Shown: in pieces, positions 7,356 through 14,406 of the stretch
How the letters are laid out: each line of letters opens with the position of its first letter
Position numbering within the stretch: the stretch's first letter is position 1
Assembly (NCBI GenBank): GCA_023435025.1
Contig: JAEYSE010000072.1
Coordinates: 1 to 17,885 of the forward strand
Direction: 5' to 3'
DNA length: 17,885 nt
Origin: Bacillota bacterium
Lineage (GTDB): Bacteria; Bacillota; Clostridia; Christensenellales; CAG-138
Translations under genes and position numbers: made by a program
Notes under the pieces: model-generated
Database searches by the model: none
What the model was told of the DNA's origin: nothing
Seen by the model: only the letters and a program-made list of their open reading frames with translations

Positions 7356-8483
7356 ATGACCTATTTGGATTACGCCGCCAACACGCCGGTACGGGAAGAA
7401 GTGCTCGCTGCCTTTTCTGAGGCGGCCAGAGCCTACCCTGCCAACCCGAATTCCCCGCATGGGCTTGGGAAGCGGGCGGAGGAGCGGCTTATAAAAAGCA
7501 CATCAAACATACTGGGGCTTCTGGGCCTAACCGGCTGGGAGCTGATCCATACTTCGGGTGCCACTGAATCGAACAACCTTGCCATAAAGGGTGCCGCACA
7601 ATACTACAGAGGGCGGGGTAAGCATATTGTTACCACGTTTTTGGAGCATTCCTCCGTCCATGGTGCGGCCGGCGCGCTGCAGGCTATGGGATATGAAGTG
7701 GAGTATGTGAACCTCCTGCCGGACGGGAAAGTTGACCTGTCGCATCTTAACAGCCTGCTTCGCCCGGATACCGTGCTGTTTTCCTGTTGCTACGTGGACA
7801 GCGAGCTCGGCGTCATACAAAACATCGACGAGATTGGCAGCTTTTTAAAAGAGCGGCATCCGAATACGATGTTCCATGTGGACGCCACGCAGGCGGTGGG
7901 GAAGATATCCGTACTGTTATCACAGGCCGATTTGATCAGCTTCGCGCCACACAAGTTCTACGGTCTCAACGGGATTGGAGCGCTGATAAAGCGGCCCGAT
8001 CTCCTGTTGGAACCGCAAATGCACGGAGGCCACAGCACAACACCTTACCGCAGCGGTTCGCCCGCACTCGCGTTGATCGTTTCCATGGAGGAGGCGCTTT
8101 CGCTTGCTTACGCGGAACTGGAACAGAACATAGAAAACGCGCGCGTTTGGAACGCGATTCTGCGCGATCATTTTAGAAAATATCCAGACGTATCCATCAA
8201 CAGTCCCGATGACGCGCTGCCTTTTATACTCAACATCAGCGTGCCGGGGCGAGACGCCGTAAGGTTGATACAGGCGCTGGAGCAGAAAGGCTTTACGCTT
8301 TCGGGTAAATCCGCCTGCACCGCGCCAAAGTCGGTCTCCCGGCCTGTGTTTGCGCTGACAAAGGACCGTAAGCTTGCGCTTTCCACGCTGCGCATAAGCA
8401 TGGGGCGGTGGACTACGGATGAAAAGATACAAGCGTTTCTTGCGGCGTTTGACGCCTGCTATTTGGAAATCGGGAGGAAGTAA
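7356..8483 (+). CDS. Cysteine-desulfurase-like class V aminotransferase
   Basis: A 375-residue PLP enzyme of the NifS/IscS-like family. Seen in the sequence: LDYAANTP at the N-terminus, HTSGATESNN (65-74), His98 in LEHSSVHG, HVDATQA (174-180), the PLP lysine Lys200 in FAPHKFYG, and a candidate catalytic Cys321 in GKSACTAP. It is expected to release sulfur (or selenium) from cysteine (or selenocysteine) as an enzyme persulfide plus alanine. Its stop codon TAA overlaps the ATG of the TtcA-like gene, so the partner is probably the direct sulfur acceptor. AGGAGAAGG precedes the ATG with somewhat long spacing. The active-site loop departs from the usual IscS wording, so it may belong to the less-studied family related to E. 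faecalis EF2568 rather than being a housekeeping IscS. Confidence 0.9.
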   Translation: MTYLDYAANTPVREEVLAAFSEAARAYPANPNSPHGLGKRAEERLIKSTSNILGLLGLTGWELIHTSGATESNNLAIKGAAQYYRGRGKHIVTTFLEHSSVHGAAGALQAMGYEVEYVNLLPDGKVDLSHLNSLLRPDTVLFSCCYVDSELGVIQNIDEIGSFLKERHPNTMFHVDATQAVGKISVLLSQADLISFAPHKFYGLNGIGALIKRPDLLLEPQMHGGHSTTPYRSGSPALALIVSMEEALSLAYAELEQNIENARVWNAILRDHFRKYPDVSINSPDDALPFILNISVPGRDAVRLIQALEQKGFTLSGKSACTAPKSVSRPVFALTKDRKLALSTLRISMGRWTTDEKIQAFLAAFDACYLEIGRK

Positions 8484-9334
8484 TGGACAGGCTGCAGGAA
8501 ATCGAACGGAGCATCATCAAAAAATTCCGCAAGGAAATCTGGCGCAATTTCGCGCTTGCCGTGGGCCGTTATGAGCTGATACAGGAAAACGACAAAATTG
8601 CCGTGTGTATTTCCGGCGGCAAGGATTCGATGCTTATGGCAAAATGCATGCAGGAGATACAGCGCCACGGGCCGGTGCGGTTCGAACTGGAATTCCTTGT
8701 GATGGATCCAGGGTACAACAGGGAGAATAGGCGGCGCGTGGAGGACAACGCCGCACTGCTTGGGCTGCCTGTCCGCGTGTTTGAAACGGATATATTCGAT
8801 ATCGTGGCGGATGAAGAAAAATCCCCCTGTTACCTTTGCGCAAGGATGCGGCGCGGCGCGCTGTATAGCCGAGCAGAGGCTTTGGGGTGCAACAAGATCG
8901 CGCTGGGCCACCATTTTGACGACGTTATCGAAACCATACTCATGAGCATGCTCTACGGCGGGCAGGTCCGCACCATGATGCCCAAACTCCACAGTACAAA
9001 CTACCCCGGAATGCAGTTGATACGGCCCATGTACCTTGTCAAGGAGGAAGATATCCGTCACTGGTGCCGGTACAACGAGTTGTCGTTTATCCAGTGCGCC
9101 TGCCGGTTTACGGAAAACTGCGTGCTGGGGGACAATGGCGGCGGCGGAAAGCGGCAGGAGATGAAGGAGCTGATCAAAGGCTTCCGGAAAATCAACCCCA
9201 AAATCGAGCAGAACATATTCGCAAGCGTGGAAAAAATCAATCTGGCTACTGTCATCAGCTACCGGGATGAAAGTGGCATCCACAGCTTTCTGGATGGCTA
9301 TGATACCCGGACGGGCGGAGAAGATATGGAATAA
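8483..9334 (+). CDS. TtcA-like tRNA-thiolation PP-loop ATPase
   Basis: A 283-residue member of the TtcA/TilS adenine-nucleotide alpha-hydrolase group. It has the PP-loop SGGKDS (44-49), CYLCARMRRG (Cys116, Cys119) and LGHHFDD (141-147), all typical of TtcA. TtcA makes 2-thiocytidine at tRNA position 32 by ATP activation of the base and sulfur transfer, using a 4Fe-4S cluster held by three cysteines; here the third would be Cys205 or Cys207 in FIQCACRF. It overlaps the aminotransferase gene by one base (TAATG), consistent with direct sulfur supply. TilS is unlikely because of the CxxC and the length. Clostridia often carry several TtcA-like paralogues, so the exact modified nucleoside is not certain. 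Confidence 0.9.
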   Translation: MDRLQEIERSIIKKFRKEIWRNFALAVGRYELIQENDKIAVCISGGKDSMLMAKCMQEIQRHGPVRFELEFLVMDPGYNRENRRRVEDNAALLGLPVRVFETDIFDIVADEEKSPCYLCARMRRGALYSRAEALGCNKIALGHHFDDVIETILMSMLYGGQVRTMMPKLHSTNYPGMQLIRPMYLVKEEDIRHWCRYNELSFIQCACRFTENCVLGDNGGGGKRQEMKELIKGFRKINPKIEQNIFASVEKINLATVISYRDESGIHSFLDGYDTRTGGEDME

Positions 9335-9345
9335 GCTTGTCGAAA

Positions 9346-9363
9346 AAGTACCTTGCGGTACTT
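9346..9363. repeat. Short hairpin after the TtcA-like gene
   Basis: AAGTACC at 9346-9352 pairs with GGTACTT at 9357-9363 (four-base loop), 12 bases after the stop codon. The following TTATTCGGGG has only a poor T run, so termination is possible but weak. Confidence 0.4.
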
Positions 9364-9394
9364 ATTCGGGGTTGAGGCCAGTGTTAAAGTCCAG

Positions 9395-9417
9395 CAAACG
9401 GTCCACTGGACCGTTTG
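9395..9417. repeat. 23-bp perfect palindrome (11-bp arms, one-base centre)
   Basis: CAAACGGTCCA at 9395-9405 is followed by a single C and its exact inverse TGGACCGTTTG at 9407-9417. It lies in the 324-base non-coding stretch 9335-9658. With the neighbouring short hairpin it resembles an interspersed extragenic palindromic element; an operator is the alternative. The rest of 9418-9560 shows nothing convincing. Confidence 0.6.
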
Positions 9418-9562
9418 AACGCCGAAACGGGTATCTGCTTGCCGGATATCCCGGGCACGAAAAGGCCAGTAAGCGCTTTTTGACAGTCTGGCGCACATTC
9501 ACGTAAAAAGACCTGTTAGCGTATATATACAGTACCGGATGATGTATAGGCTTGTGACATTG

Positions 9563-9587
9563 GCGTGAATTCAATATTTATTCACGC
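9563..9587. promoter_or_regulatory. Inverted repeat upstream of the NlpC/P60 gene promoter
   Basis: GCGTGAAT at 9563-9570 and ATTCACGC at 9580-9587 flank nine bases. The right arm lies where the -35 region of the extended -10 promoter (9604-9612) would be, so it is an operator candidate. No factor is recognised. Confidence 0.4.
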
Positions 9588-9603
9588 AAAATCGTACCGG
9601 AAA

Positions 9604-9612
9604 TGGTATAAT
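9604..9612 (+). promoter_or_regulatory. Extended -10 promoter of the NlpC/P60 gene
   Basis: TGGTATAAT provides a consensus TATAAT (9607-9612) with the upstream TGN of extended -10 promoters. No good -35 box is present at 16-18 bases, which extended -10 promoters tolerate. GGAAGG sits six bases before the ATG at 9659. Confidence 0.6.
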
Positions 9613-9658
9613 ACCCGTAAGTACCGCGCCCTGAAGGCGCGACGATTCGGAAGGTTAC

Positions 9659-11458
9659 ATGAAACGACAAACGAAGCGCCGGCCTCCCCTTACGTCCGCA
9701 GCGGCACGCGGGGCAGCCGGAAACGCAAAACGCATCACTTCAAACCGCATTCTCTCTCGCGCAACGCGCGTTCGGATGCATGCGGCGTCGGCGCGTATGC
9801 GCAGCATACTTTCTGCGTTTGCCGTACAGGTGAAAAGACGCTCCCCTCGCGCTTTGACGGTATTGGCGACATTGCTAGTGGCCATCATAGGCATCCCGGC
9901 AGCCCTTATTATAGGTTCCGGAACGAAAAGCGCGAAGACTTCGTTGCCTGCGGTAACGCCTTCGCCTACGCCGTCCGGCATGGTCATGGATTTTGGGGCG
10001 TATACGCTCAGTTCCGGCGGGCAGGGCGCTGCATCTGCATCCGGTGTCGTACCTACGCCTACGCCCACGCCTGCTCCCACGCCAGAGCCGCATCCGAGCA
10101 ACACCATAATCAAGGAAGGCATGACAGCGCCCGTGGTGGCCGAAATCCAGGAGCGCCTGATGGAGCTTGGATATATGGACTGGGATGAGCCGACAACCAA
10201 GTACGGCCCCATTACAAAAGGAGCCGTCAAACTGTTCCAGCGCCAGCATTCACTCACAATAGACGGCTGTGTCGGCACGGAAACCTTTGATCTTTTAATG
10301 TCCGATCAGGCGCAGAAATACGTCATTTCCATAGGCATAGAGGATCACGACGTCAAGGAACTCCAGATCCGTCTGCGCGAACTCGGATACTTGGATAAAG
10401 CCACCGAATACTTTGGTACCGATACCGAAGCCGCCGTAAAGAAGTTCCAGGAACGCAACGGGTTAAACCCGGACGGCAAGGTCGGCGAGCAGACGCGGGA
10501 GTTTTTATACAGCGAGGATGCCAAGGCAAATTATTTTGAGCGCGGCGAAGTGAGCGAAAAGCTCCGCACCTACCAGAACAAGCTCAAAAAGCTTGGGTAT
10601 CTCACCACCGATGCGGATGGTAAGTACGGCAACGATACGGAAAACGCCGTGAAGCGTTTCCAGGAGCGTACAGGCTTGATTGCGGACGGTTATCTTGGCC
10701 CGCAGACAATCGAAATCTTAATGTCTTCGGACGCGCAGGCGAACGCGCTGATGATCGGCATGAAGGGCTCGGATGTTGAAAACATCCAGCAGCGCTTGAA
10801 AGAACTCAAGTACTTAAAGACGGTGGACGGTTACTTTGGTTCCGATACGGAAAGCGCCGTGCGCGCGTTCCAGGATCGAAACGACCTTTCTGTGGACGGC
10901 AAGGTCGGTAAACACACCATGAGCGTCCTGATGTCATCGGACGCCAAGAAGGCCAGCAGCTCAAGCTCGGGTAGCTCCGGTTCTTCCGGCTCGGGCAGCT
11001 CCGGTTCCTCGGGATCAAGCTCGGGCAACTCCGGTTCTTCTGGCTCTTCCGGATCCTCTGGCAGCAGCGGCTCTGTCCCCAATGGCGCGAATGTGGAATC
11101 GTTCATTTCCATCGCGAAATCCAAGCTTGGGTCAAGGTATGTGCGTGCAGGTAAAGGTCCCGATAAATTCGACTGCTCCGGCTTTGTGTACTGGTGCCTC
11201 AACCAGGCGGGCGTCAAGCAGGGATATATGACTTCCTCTGCATGGCAGAAGACCACAAAGTACCAGCGTATCTCCAGCATGAACGATCTGCGGCGCGGCG
11301 ACATCGTCAGCTTCAGGGGGCATGTGGGCATCTACCTGGGGGACGGCAAGATGATAGACGCTTCCTCAAGCGAAGGCAAGGTCCGTATCACCGGCAGCAC
11401 GATCCAGAATTCCTCTTACTGGAAGAGCCACTTTGTGGCGGGCTTCAGGGTGTTCTAG
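9659..11458 (+). CDS. Membrane-anchored peptidoglycan hydrolase: four PG-binding repeats plus NlpC/P60
   Basis: A 599-residue cell-wall protein. A long Arg/Lys-rich N-terminus (1-64) precedes a single hydrophobic helix (about 65-87), which orients the rest outside. Then come a Pro/Thr linker, four PG_binding_1 repeats (about 152-218, 226-290, 297-360, 366-430; each with GYL/GYF and an AVKxFQxRxxLxxDGxVG-like core), a Ser/Gly linker (433-472) and a C-terminal NlpC/P60 domain (478-599). The catalytic Cys506 sits in FDCSGFVYW and His555 in GHVGIYLG; I could not assign the third residue with certainty. NlpC/P60 enzymes are cysteine peptidases that cut peptidoglycan stem peptides, typically D-Glu-gamma-diaminopimelate bonds. 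The four repeats should hold it on the wall. It is monocistronic, with its own promoter and terminator. Confidence 0.93.
   Translation: MKRQTKRRPPLTSAAARGAAGNAKRITSNRILSRATRVRMHAASARMRSILSAFAVQVKRRSPRALTVLATLLVAIIGIPAALIIGSGTKSAKTSLPAVTPSPTPSGMVMDFGAYTLSSGGQGAASASGVVPTPTPTPAPTPEPHPSNTIIKEGMTAPVVAEIQERLMELGYMDWDEPTTKYGPITKGAVKLFQRQHSLTIDGCVGTETFDLLMSDQAQKYVISIGIEDHDVKELQIRLRELGYLDKATEYFGTDTEAAVKKFQERNGLNPDGKVGEQTREFLYSEDAKANYFERGEVSEKLRTYQNKLKKLGYLTTDADGKYGNDTENAVKRFQERTGLIADGYLGPQTIEILMSSDAQANALMIGMKGSDVENIQQRLKELKYLKTVDGYFGSDTESAVRAFQDRNDLSVDGKVGKHTMSVLMSSDAKKASSSSSGSSGSSGSGSSGSSGSSSGNSGSSGSSGSSGSSGSVPNGANVESFISIAKSKLGSRYVRAGKGPDKFDCSGFVYWCLNQAGVKQGYMTSSAWQKTTKYQRISSMNDLRRGDIVSFRGHVGIYLGDGKMIDASSSEGKVRITGSTIQNSSYWKSHFVAGFRVF
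10955..11074 (+). repeat. Ser/Gly linker-coding simple repeat
   Basis: Forty codons of almost only Ser and Gly in GSSGSSG-like units separate the peptidoglycan-binding repeats from the NlpC/P60 domain. At DNA level these are degenerate short repeats (AGCTCCGGTTCTTCCGGC style), prone to length variation between strains. Confidence 0.8.
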
Positions 11459-11489
11459 CCGGACAAGTCTTCTAAAATCAGCATAACGA

Positions 11490-11526
11490 AAGAAATCCCT
11501 GACTCAGGCGGTCAGGGATTTCTTAT
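11490..11526 (+). terminator. Terminator of the NlpC/P60 gene
   Basis: A 14-bp perfect stem, AAGAAATCCCTGAC (11490-11503) with GTCAGGGATTTCTT (11511-11524), has a seven-base loop. The T-rich 3' side lies within the stem and is followed by ATATCC. Confidence 0.8.
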
Positions 11527-11564
11527 ATCCATACATTCCATGGGGCCAAGCGATCGGGTTCATC

Positions 11565-11593
11565 TTGATTCTTTCTACATTTTTTGCTATCAT
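11565..11593 (+). promoter_or_regulatory. Promoter of the acetate-type transporter gene
   Basis: TTGATT at 11565-11570 and TATCAT at 11588-11593 are 17 bases apart, four and five matches to consensus respectively. The leader to the ATG at 11641 is about 40 bases. Confidence 0.6.
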
Positions 11594-11640
11594 CAATGCT
11601 TGTGTGCCTATCAAACAAAATTAAAGGAGTAATCCCGGTA

Positions 11641-12240
11641 ATGCAAACCAATGAGACGAAACTTACCACGGCAGATCCTTCCGCCCTTGGCTTGTTTGGC
11701 CTTGCCATGGTCACGCTGGTCGCTTCCAGCCAAAAGCTCGGGTGGACAGAGGGCCTATCCCTGGTGTTACCCTGGGCCATATTTTTAGGCGCGGTTGCGC
11801 AACTGTTTGCAGCAGTTGGAGACAGCAAGCGCAACAATGTTTTCGGTACCACCGCGTTTGGCGCGTTTGGCCTGTTCTGGCTGGGCGTATCCTTTACCTG
11901 GCTTGTAAAGCTGGGCGCGCTGGGCCCCGCGTTGCAGGCGGATGCGGACGGCCATCAGTTGGGCGTTGCGTTCGCGGGATATCTCCTGTTTACGCTCATC
12001 ATGACGTTCGCCTCGCTCAAAACAAATAAGGTGCTCACATTCATATTTGTGTTGATCGACCTTTTGTTTATCGGACTCACGTTCAGTACGCTGGGCATCG
12101 CTGAAGGGTTTATGCATATGCTTGCCGCAGTTTCGGAGCTTTTGATCGCGCTGTTTTCTTTCTATGGCTGCGCGGCTAATGTGGTCAACGCCACTTATGG
12201 GCGCGTTGTACTGCCTGTGGGGGCAAGTTTCCGTAACTAA
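11641..12240 (+). CDS. GPR1/FUN34/YaaH (SatP-like) acetate/succinate transporter
   Basis: A 199-residue membrane protein with six hydrophobic helices. The N-terminal DPSALGLFGLAMVTL corresponds to the NPAPLGL-type signature of the acetate uptake (SatP/YaaH) family, and the length matches the usual 190-200 residues. Members form hexameric channels for acetate or succinate in the cytoplasmic membrane. ATG 11641 was chosen because AAAGGAG at 11623-11629 precedes it (11-base spacing, slightly long) and the protein then begins with the normal short hydrophilic N-terminus; an upstream in-frame TTG at 11584 would add unneeded residues and lies in the promoter. The gene stands alone between two terminators. 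In a fermenting anaerobe it might export or take up acetate; the direction is not deducible. Confidence 0.9.
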   Translation: MQTNETKLTTADPSALGLFGLAMVTLVASSQKLGWTEGLSLVLPWAIFLGAVAQLFAAVGDSKRNNVFGTTAFGAFGLFWLGVSFTWLVKLGALGPALQADADGHQLGVAFAGYLLFTLIMTFASLKTNKVLTFIFVLIDLLFIGLTFSTLGIAEGFMHMLAAVSELLIALFSFYGCAANVVNATYGRVVLPVGASFRN

Positions 12241-12258
12241 AAGATTCATACACTGTGG

Positions 12259-12298
12259 AAAGCCGCTTGCCCGGCAGGGCCAGCGGCTTTCTTTTTTG
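12259..12298 (+). terminator. Terminator of the acetate-type transporter gene
   Basis: AAAGCCGCT (12259-12267) pairs with AGCGGCTTT (12282-12290), with GCCC/GGGC continuing the stem inside after one mismatch. The T-rich run TTTCTTTTTT follows. Confidence 0.88.
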
Positions 12299-12337
12299 CA
12301 ATTTGTGGCTGCATGATATTGGGGTTTTTTTCTATGC

Positions 12338-12366
12338 TTGCCAGCGCAGTTCGTTGGGCTTATGAT
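12338..12366 (+). promoter_or_regulatory. Promoter of the pseudokinase-TPR gene
   Basis: TTGCCA (12338-12343) and TATGAT (12361-12366) with a 17-base spacer, each one mismatch from consensus. AGGGGAG at 12396-12402 precedes the ATG by seven bases. Confidence 0.7.
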
Positions 12367-12409
12367 AAAAACATACATATCGAAAAATGTGCAATAGGGG
12401 AGAAACGGG

Positions 12410-14371
12410 ATGAAACTCATCCAGGATTGGCAATTCGGGAAGAAGCGTATGTCGCTTGATACGTTGATGCAGCGAAGGCTGCAGCCCTATTCCTTGCAGG
12501 AAGCCAAACTCAGACTGTTGCCTGTTCTGAGAAGCCTTATTCAGCTCCATACCCGTGGGGAGGCCCATGGCAGCATATATCCGGCCAATATTTTCATAGA
12601 CGAGTATGGGTATTTTGATTTGGGTAAGCCGCAGAAGCACACTTCTGCAAATCAGTTGACGCCATACCGTGCGTATGAACTATATGTGGGGGAAGTACCG
12701 GGGACATACAGCGATATTTACGCATTGGGGGCAGTGCTGTTTTTCCTAATTACCCGCCAAGAGCCGGATAATGTGCTTACCCGTTTGCAGAATGATACCT
12801 TAAGTGCTCGTTTGTCTGAATTCCCGCTCGTTTCAGAACTAGACCGAGGGGCTCTTTTGGCGGCGATGGCTTTAAAAAAGGAAGAGCGTGTACATGACGT
12901 TGGTGCGTTGATCAATGCTTTGGGGCTAATCAATGAATTCAGCCAGCCTAATCAGCAGGTTCGGTCTTATCAGGTGAAGCAATTTGAACCGTTACAAGCG
13001 GAACGGGTTCAGACATATCAAATAACACAAATTGAACCGTTGCAGGCAGACCAAATTCAGTTATATCCAGAAACACAAATTGAGCCGATAGAAACAGGCC
13101 GGGTTCGGCCGGATTATTCCTCCCAGACAAAGCAAGTTAGAAGGAAAATATCCAGAAGCGCTGTTCTGATTACATGCGCCGTTCTGCTGTTCAGCGCTCT
13201 CGCCACCATCTGGATGATCAATGGCACCCTTTACCGACAGGCGCTGCGCTATCTTGATCAAGGGGATTTTGCGGCCGCGCGCGATTCGATTACCGGCACC
13301 CTTATGATGTACAAGGATGCAAAGGAGCTTGCTTACTACATCAATTCGGGGTATTTCCTTGAAATTGGATATTATGACGAGGCAAAAGAACGGTTTGTCT
13401 CCATGGGAGATTACCGAGAGGCCAAGAAAATGACGCTCGAATGCGATTACCAGCGGGCACTTGCAACGCTTAAGCAGGGCGACTATGCTGCGGCCCAAAA
13501 AGTGTTCGAGGCCTTGGGCGAGTATTCCGATGCAAAGAATATGGTGCTCGAGTGTGAATACCAAAGGGCGTCTGATCTGCTGGAGGAAAAAGAGTACTAT
13601 CAAGCGCGGCGCATATTTGAAAGGCTTGCGGACTCCAATTACCGTGATGCGGATCAAATGGCAATGGAAGCAAAATATCAGAATGCCAAAGATATTTATC
13701 AAAAATTAATAAACGCAAATCCAAATGACCGATATGAAACTAAAATTAAGGCTGCATTGGATTCGCTTTATTCCATTCGCGGATGTTCGGATGTAGATCA
13801 AATGATTATTTTGTTTGAAAATGCGATCTATCAGGAAGCGGTCGGCCAGTTCGATAAAGTCGTAGAGTTTATACAAGAGGGGTACACGGTTGCTGAGCTG
13901 CTTGGAGCGAATGAGCTGTTTGAATCTTATTTAATAAGCGCACAGTGTTATTTCTCTCTTGTGCCGCAGCTGGGTGAAAGTGACCACTATTTCGAAGCTT
14001 GTACCATATTATCGAATTTTATGCTGGACGTGGAGGCGAAAAGTGAGAAATTGGCAAAATTATGGGGGTTTGCTCCGGCGCAGAAGATCCTATTATGCGA
14101 TCCGTTCATAAATTACTTCCTCTTTGGCTCCTGGAAGGGAGACGGCAGATACTTTAAGGTTAGCAAGGATGAGGATGGTTTTCTTTTCAGCGATGATTTC
14201 TATATCGTCTATCAAAGCGGATATAAGATCTCTATTGAAGATCTTGTATATTCCGTTGGGAACGATAAGCGTGGATGGGAAAAAGTTGCGCGTCTTTCTT
14301 TTCCGGACAGCAACACAATGAACGCCTACCTGTATTCAAGCAACAAAACATATACGCTCCGCAGGCAATAG
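12410..14371 (+). CDS. Pseudokinase-like C-lobe, transmembrane helix and TPR-like repeats
   Basis: A 653-residue protein with an unusual order of parts. Residues about 14-175 resemble only the C-lobe of a bacterial Ser/Thr kinase: LIQLHTRGEAHGSIYPANIFI matches the catalytic-loop region, YRAYEL the APE region and YSDIYALGAVLFFLITR the F-helix. The HRD Asp is Ser55, the catalytic-loop Lys is Tyr57, and no glycine loop or VAIK lysine exists, so kinase activity is very unlikely. Residues 183-230 are three 16-residue repeats (consensus V-Q-x-Y-x-x-x-Q-I-E-P-L-Q-A). A transmembrane helix follows (about 249-270), then four or more TPR-like helical repeats (276-430) and a C-terminal beta-rich domain (about 570-653), all predicted outside. 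Well supported as a real gene by promoter and Shine-Dalgarno site. Function unknown; it could be a signalling scaffold or a wall-associated sensor. Confidence 0.85.
   Translation: MKLIQDWQFGKKRMSLDTLMQRRLQPYSLQEAKLRLLPVLRSLIQLHTRGEAHGSIYPANIFIDEYGYFDLGKPQKHTSANQLTPYRAYELYVGEVPGTYSDIYALGAVLFFLITRQEPDNVLTRLQNDTLSARLSEFPLVSELDRGALLAAMALKKEERVHDVGALINALGLINEFSQPNQQVRSYQVKQFEPLQAERVQTYQITQIEPLQADQIQLYPETQIEPIETGRVRPDYSSQTKQVRRKISRSAVLITCAVLLFSALATIWMINGTLYRQALRYLDQGDFAAARDSITGTLMMYKDAKELAYYINSGYFLEIGYYDEAKERFVSMGDYREAKKMTLECDYQRALATLKQGDYAAAQKVFEALGEYSDAKNMVLECEYQRASDLLEEKEYYQARRIFERLADSNYRDADQMAMEAKYQNAKDIYQKLINANPNDRYETKIKAALDSLYSIRGCSDVDQMIILFENAIYQEAVGQFDKVVEFIQEGYTVAELLGANELFESYLISAQCYFSLVPQLGESDHYFEACTILSNFMLDVEAKSEKLAKLWGFAPAQKILLCDPFINYFLFGSWKGDGRYFKVSKDEDGFLFSDDFYIVYQSGYKISIEDLVYSVGNDKRGWEKVARLSFPDSNTMNAYLYSSNKTYTLRRQ
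12956..13099 (+). repeat. Three 48-base tandem coding repeats
   Basis: Three in-frame 48-base units encode residues 183-198, 199-214 and 215-230 of the pseudokinase protein. The units share Tyr at position 5 and Gln-(Phe/Ile)-Glu-Pro at positions 9-12. They form the cytoplasmic juxtamembrane linker. Confidence 0.75.
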
Positions 14372-14406
14372 AATGCAGGAGGTTCGTGAAGAGCGTCCGA
14401 AATGGC

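Noticed and set aside
6645..7460. 271-codon minus-strand frame opposite the MacB-like permease
   Set aside because: His/Arg-rich shadow of a well-defined permease gene, crossing the promoter of the next gene.
8459..9283. 274-codon minus-strand frame opposite the TtcA-like gene
   Set aside because: Antisense to a PP-loop protein with complete motifs; the long open frame is a codon-bias artefact.
9267..9506. 79-codon plus-strand frame spanning the end of the TtcA-like gene and the palindromic spacer
   Set aside because: It begins inside the TtcA-like gene, has no start signal, and its second half is produced by the palindromic sequence.
9565..10188. 207-codon plus-strand frame overlapping the start of the NlpC/P60 gene
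   Set aside because: Arg/Gly/His-rich alternative frame with no ribosome binding site; it starts upstream of the promoter.
12785..14371. Possible frameshift that would restore a kinase N-lobe or DFG motif to the pseudokinase gene
   Set aside because: No other frame upstream or inside offers a glycine loop or VAIK segment, and the 12241-12409 gap is filled by a terminator and promoter.
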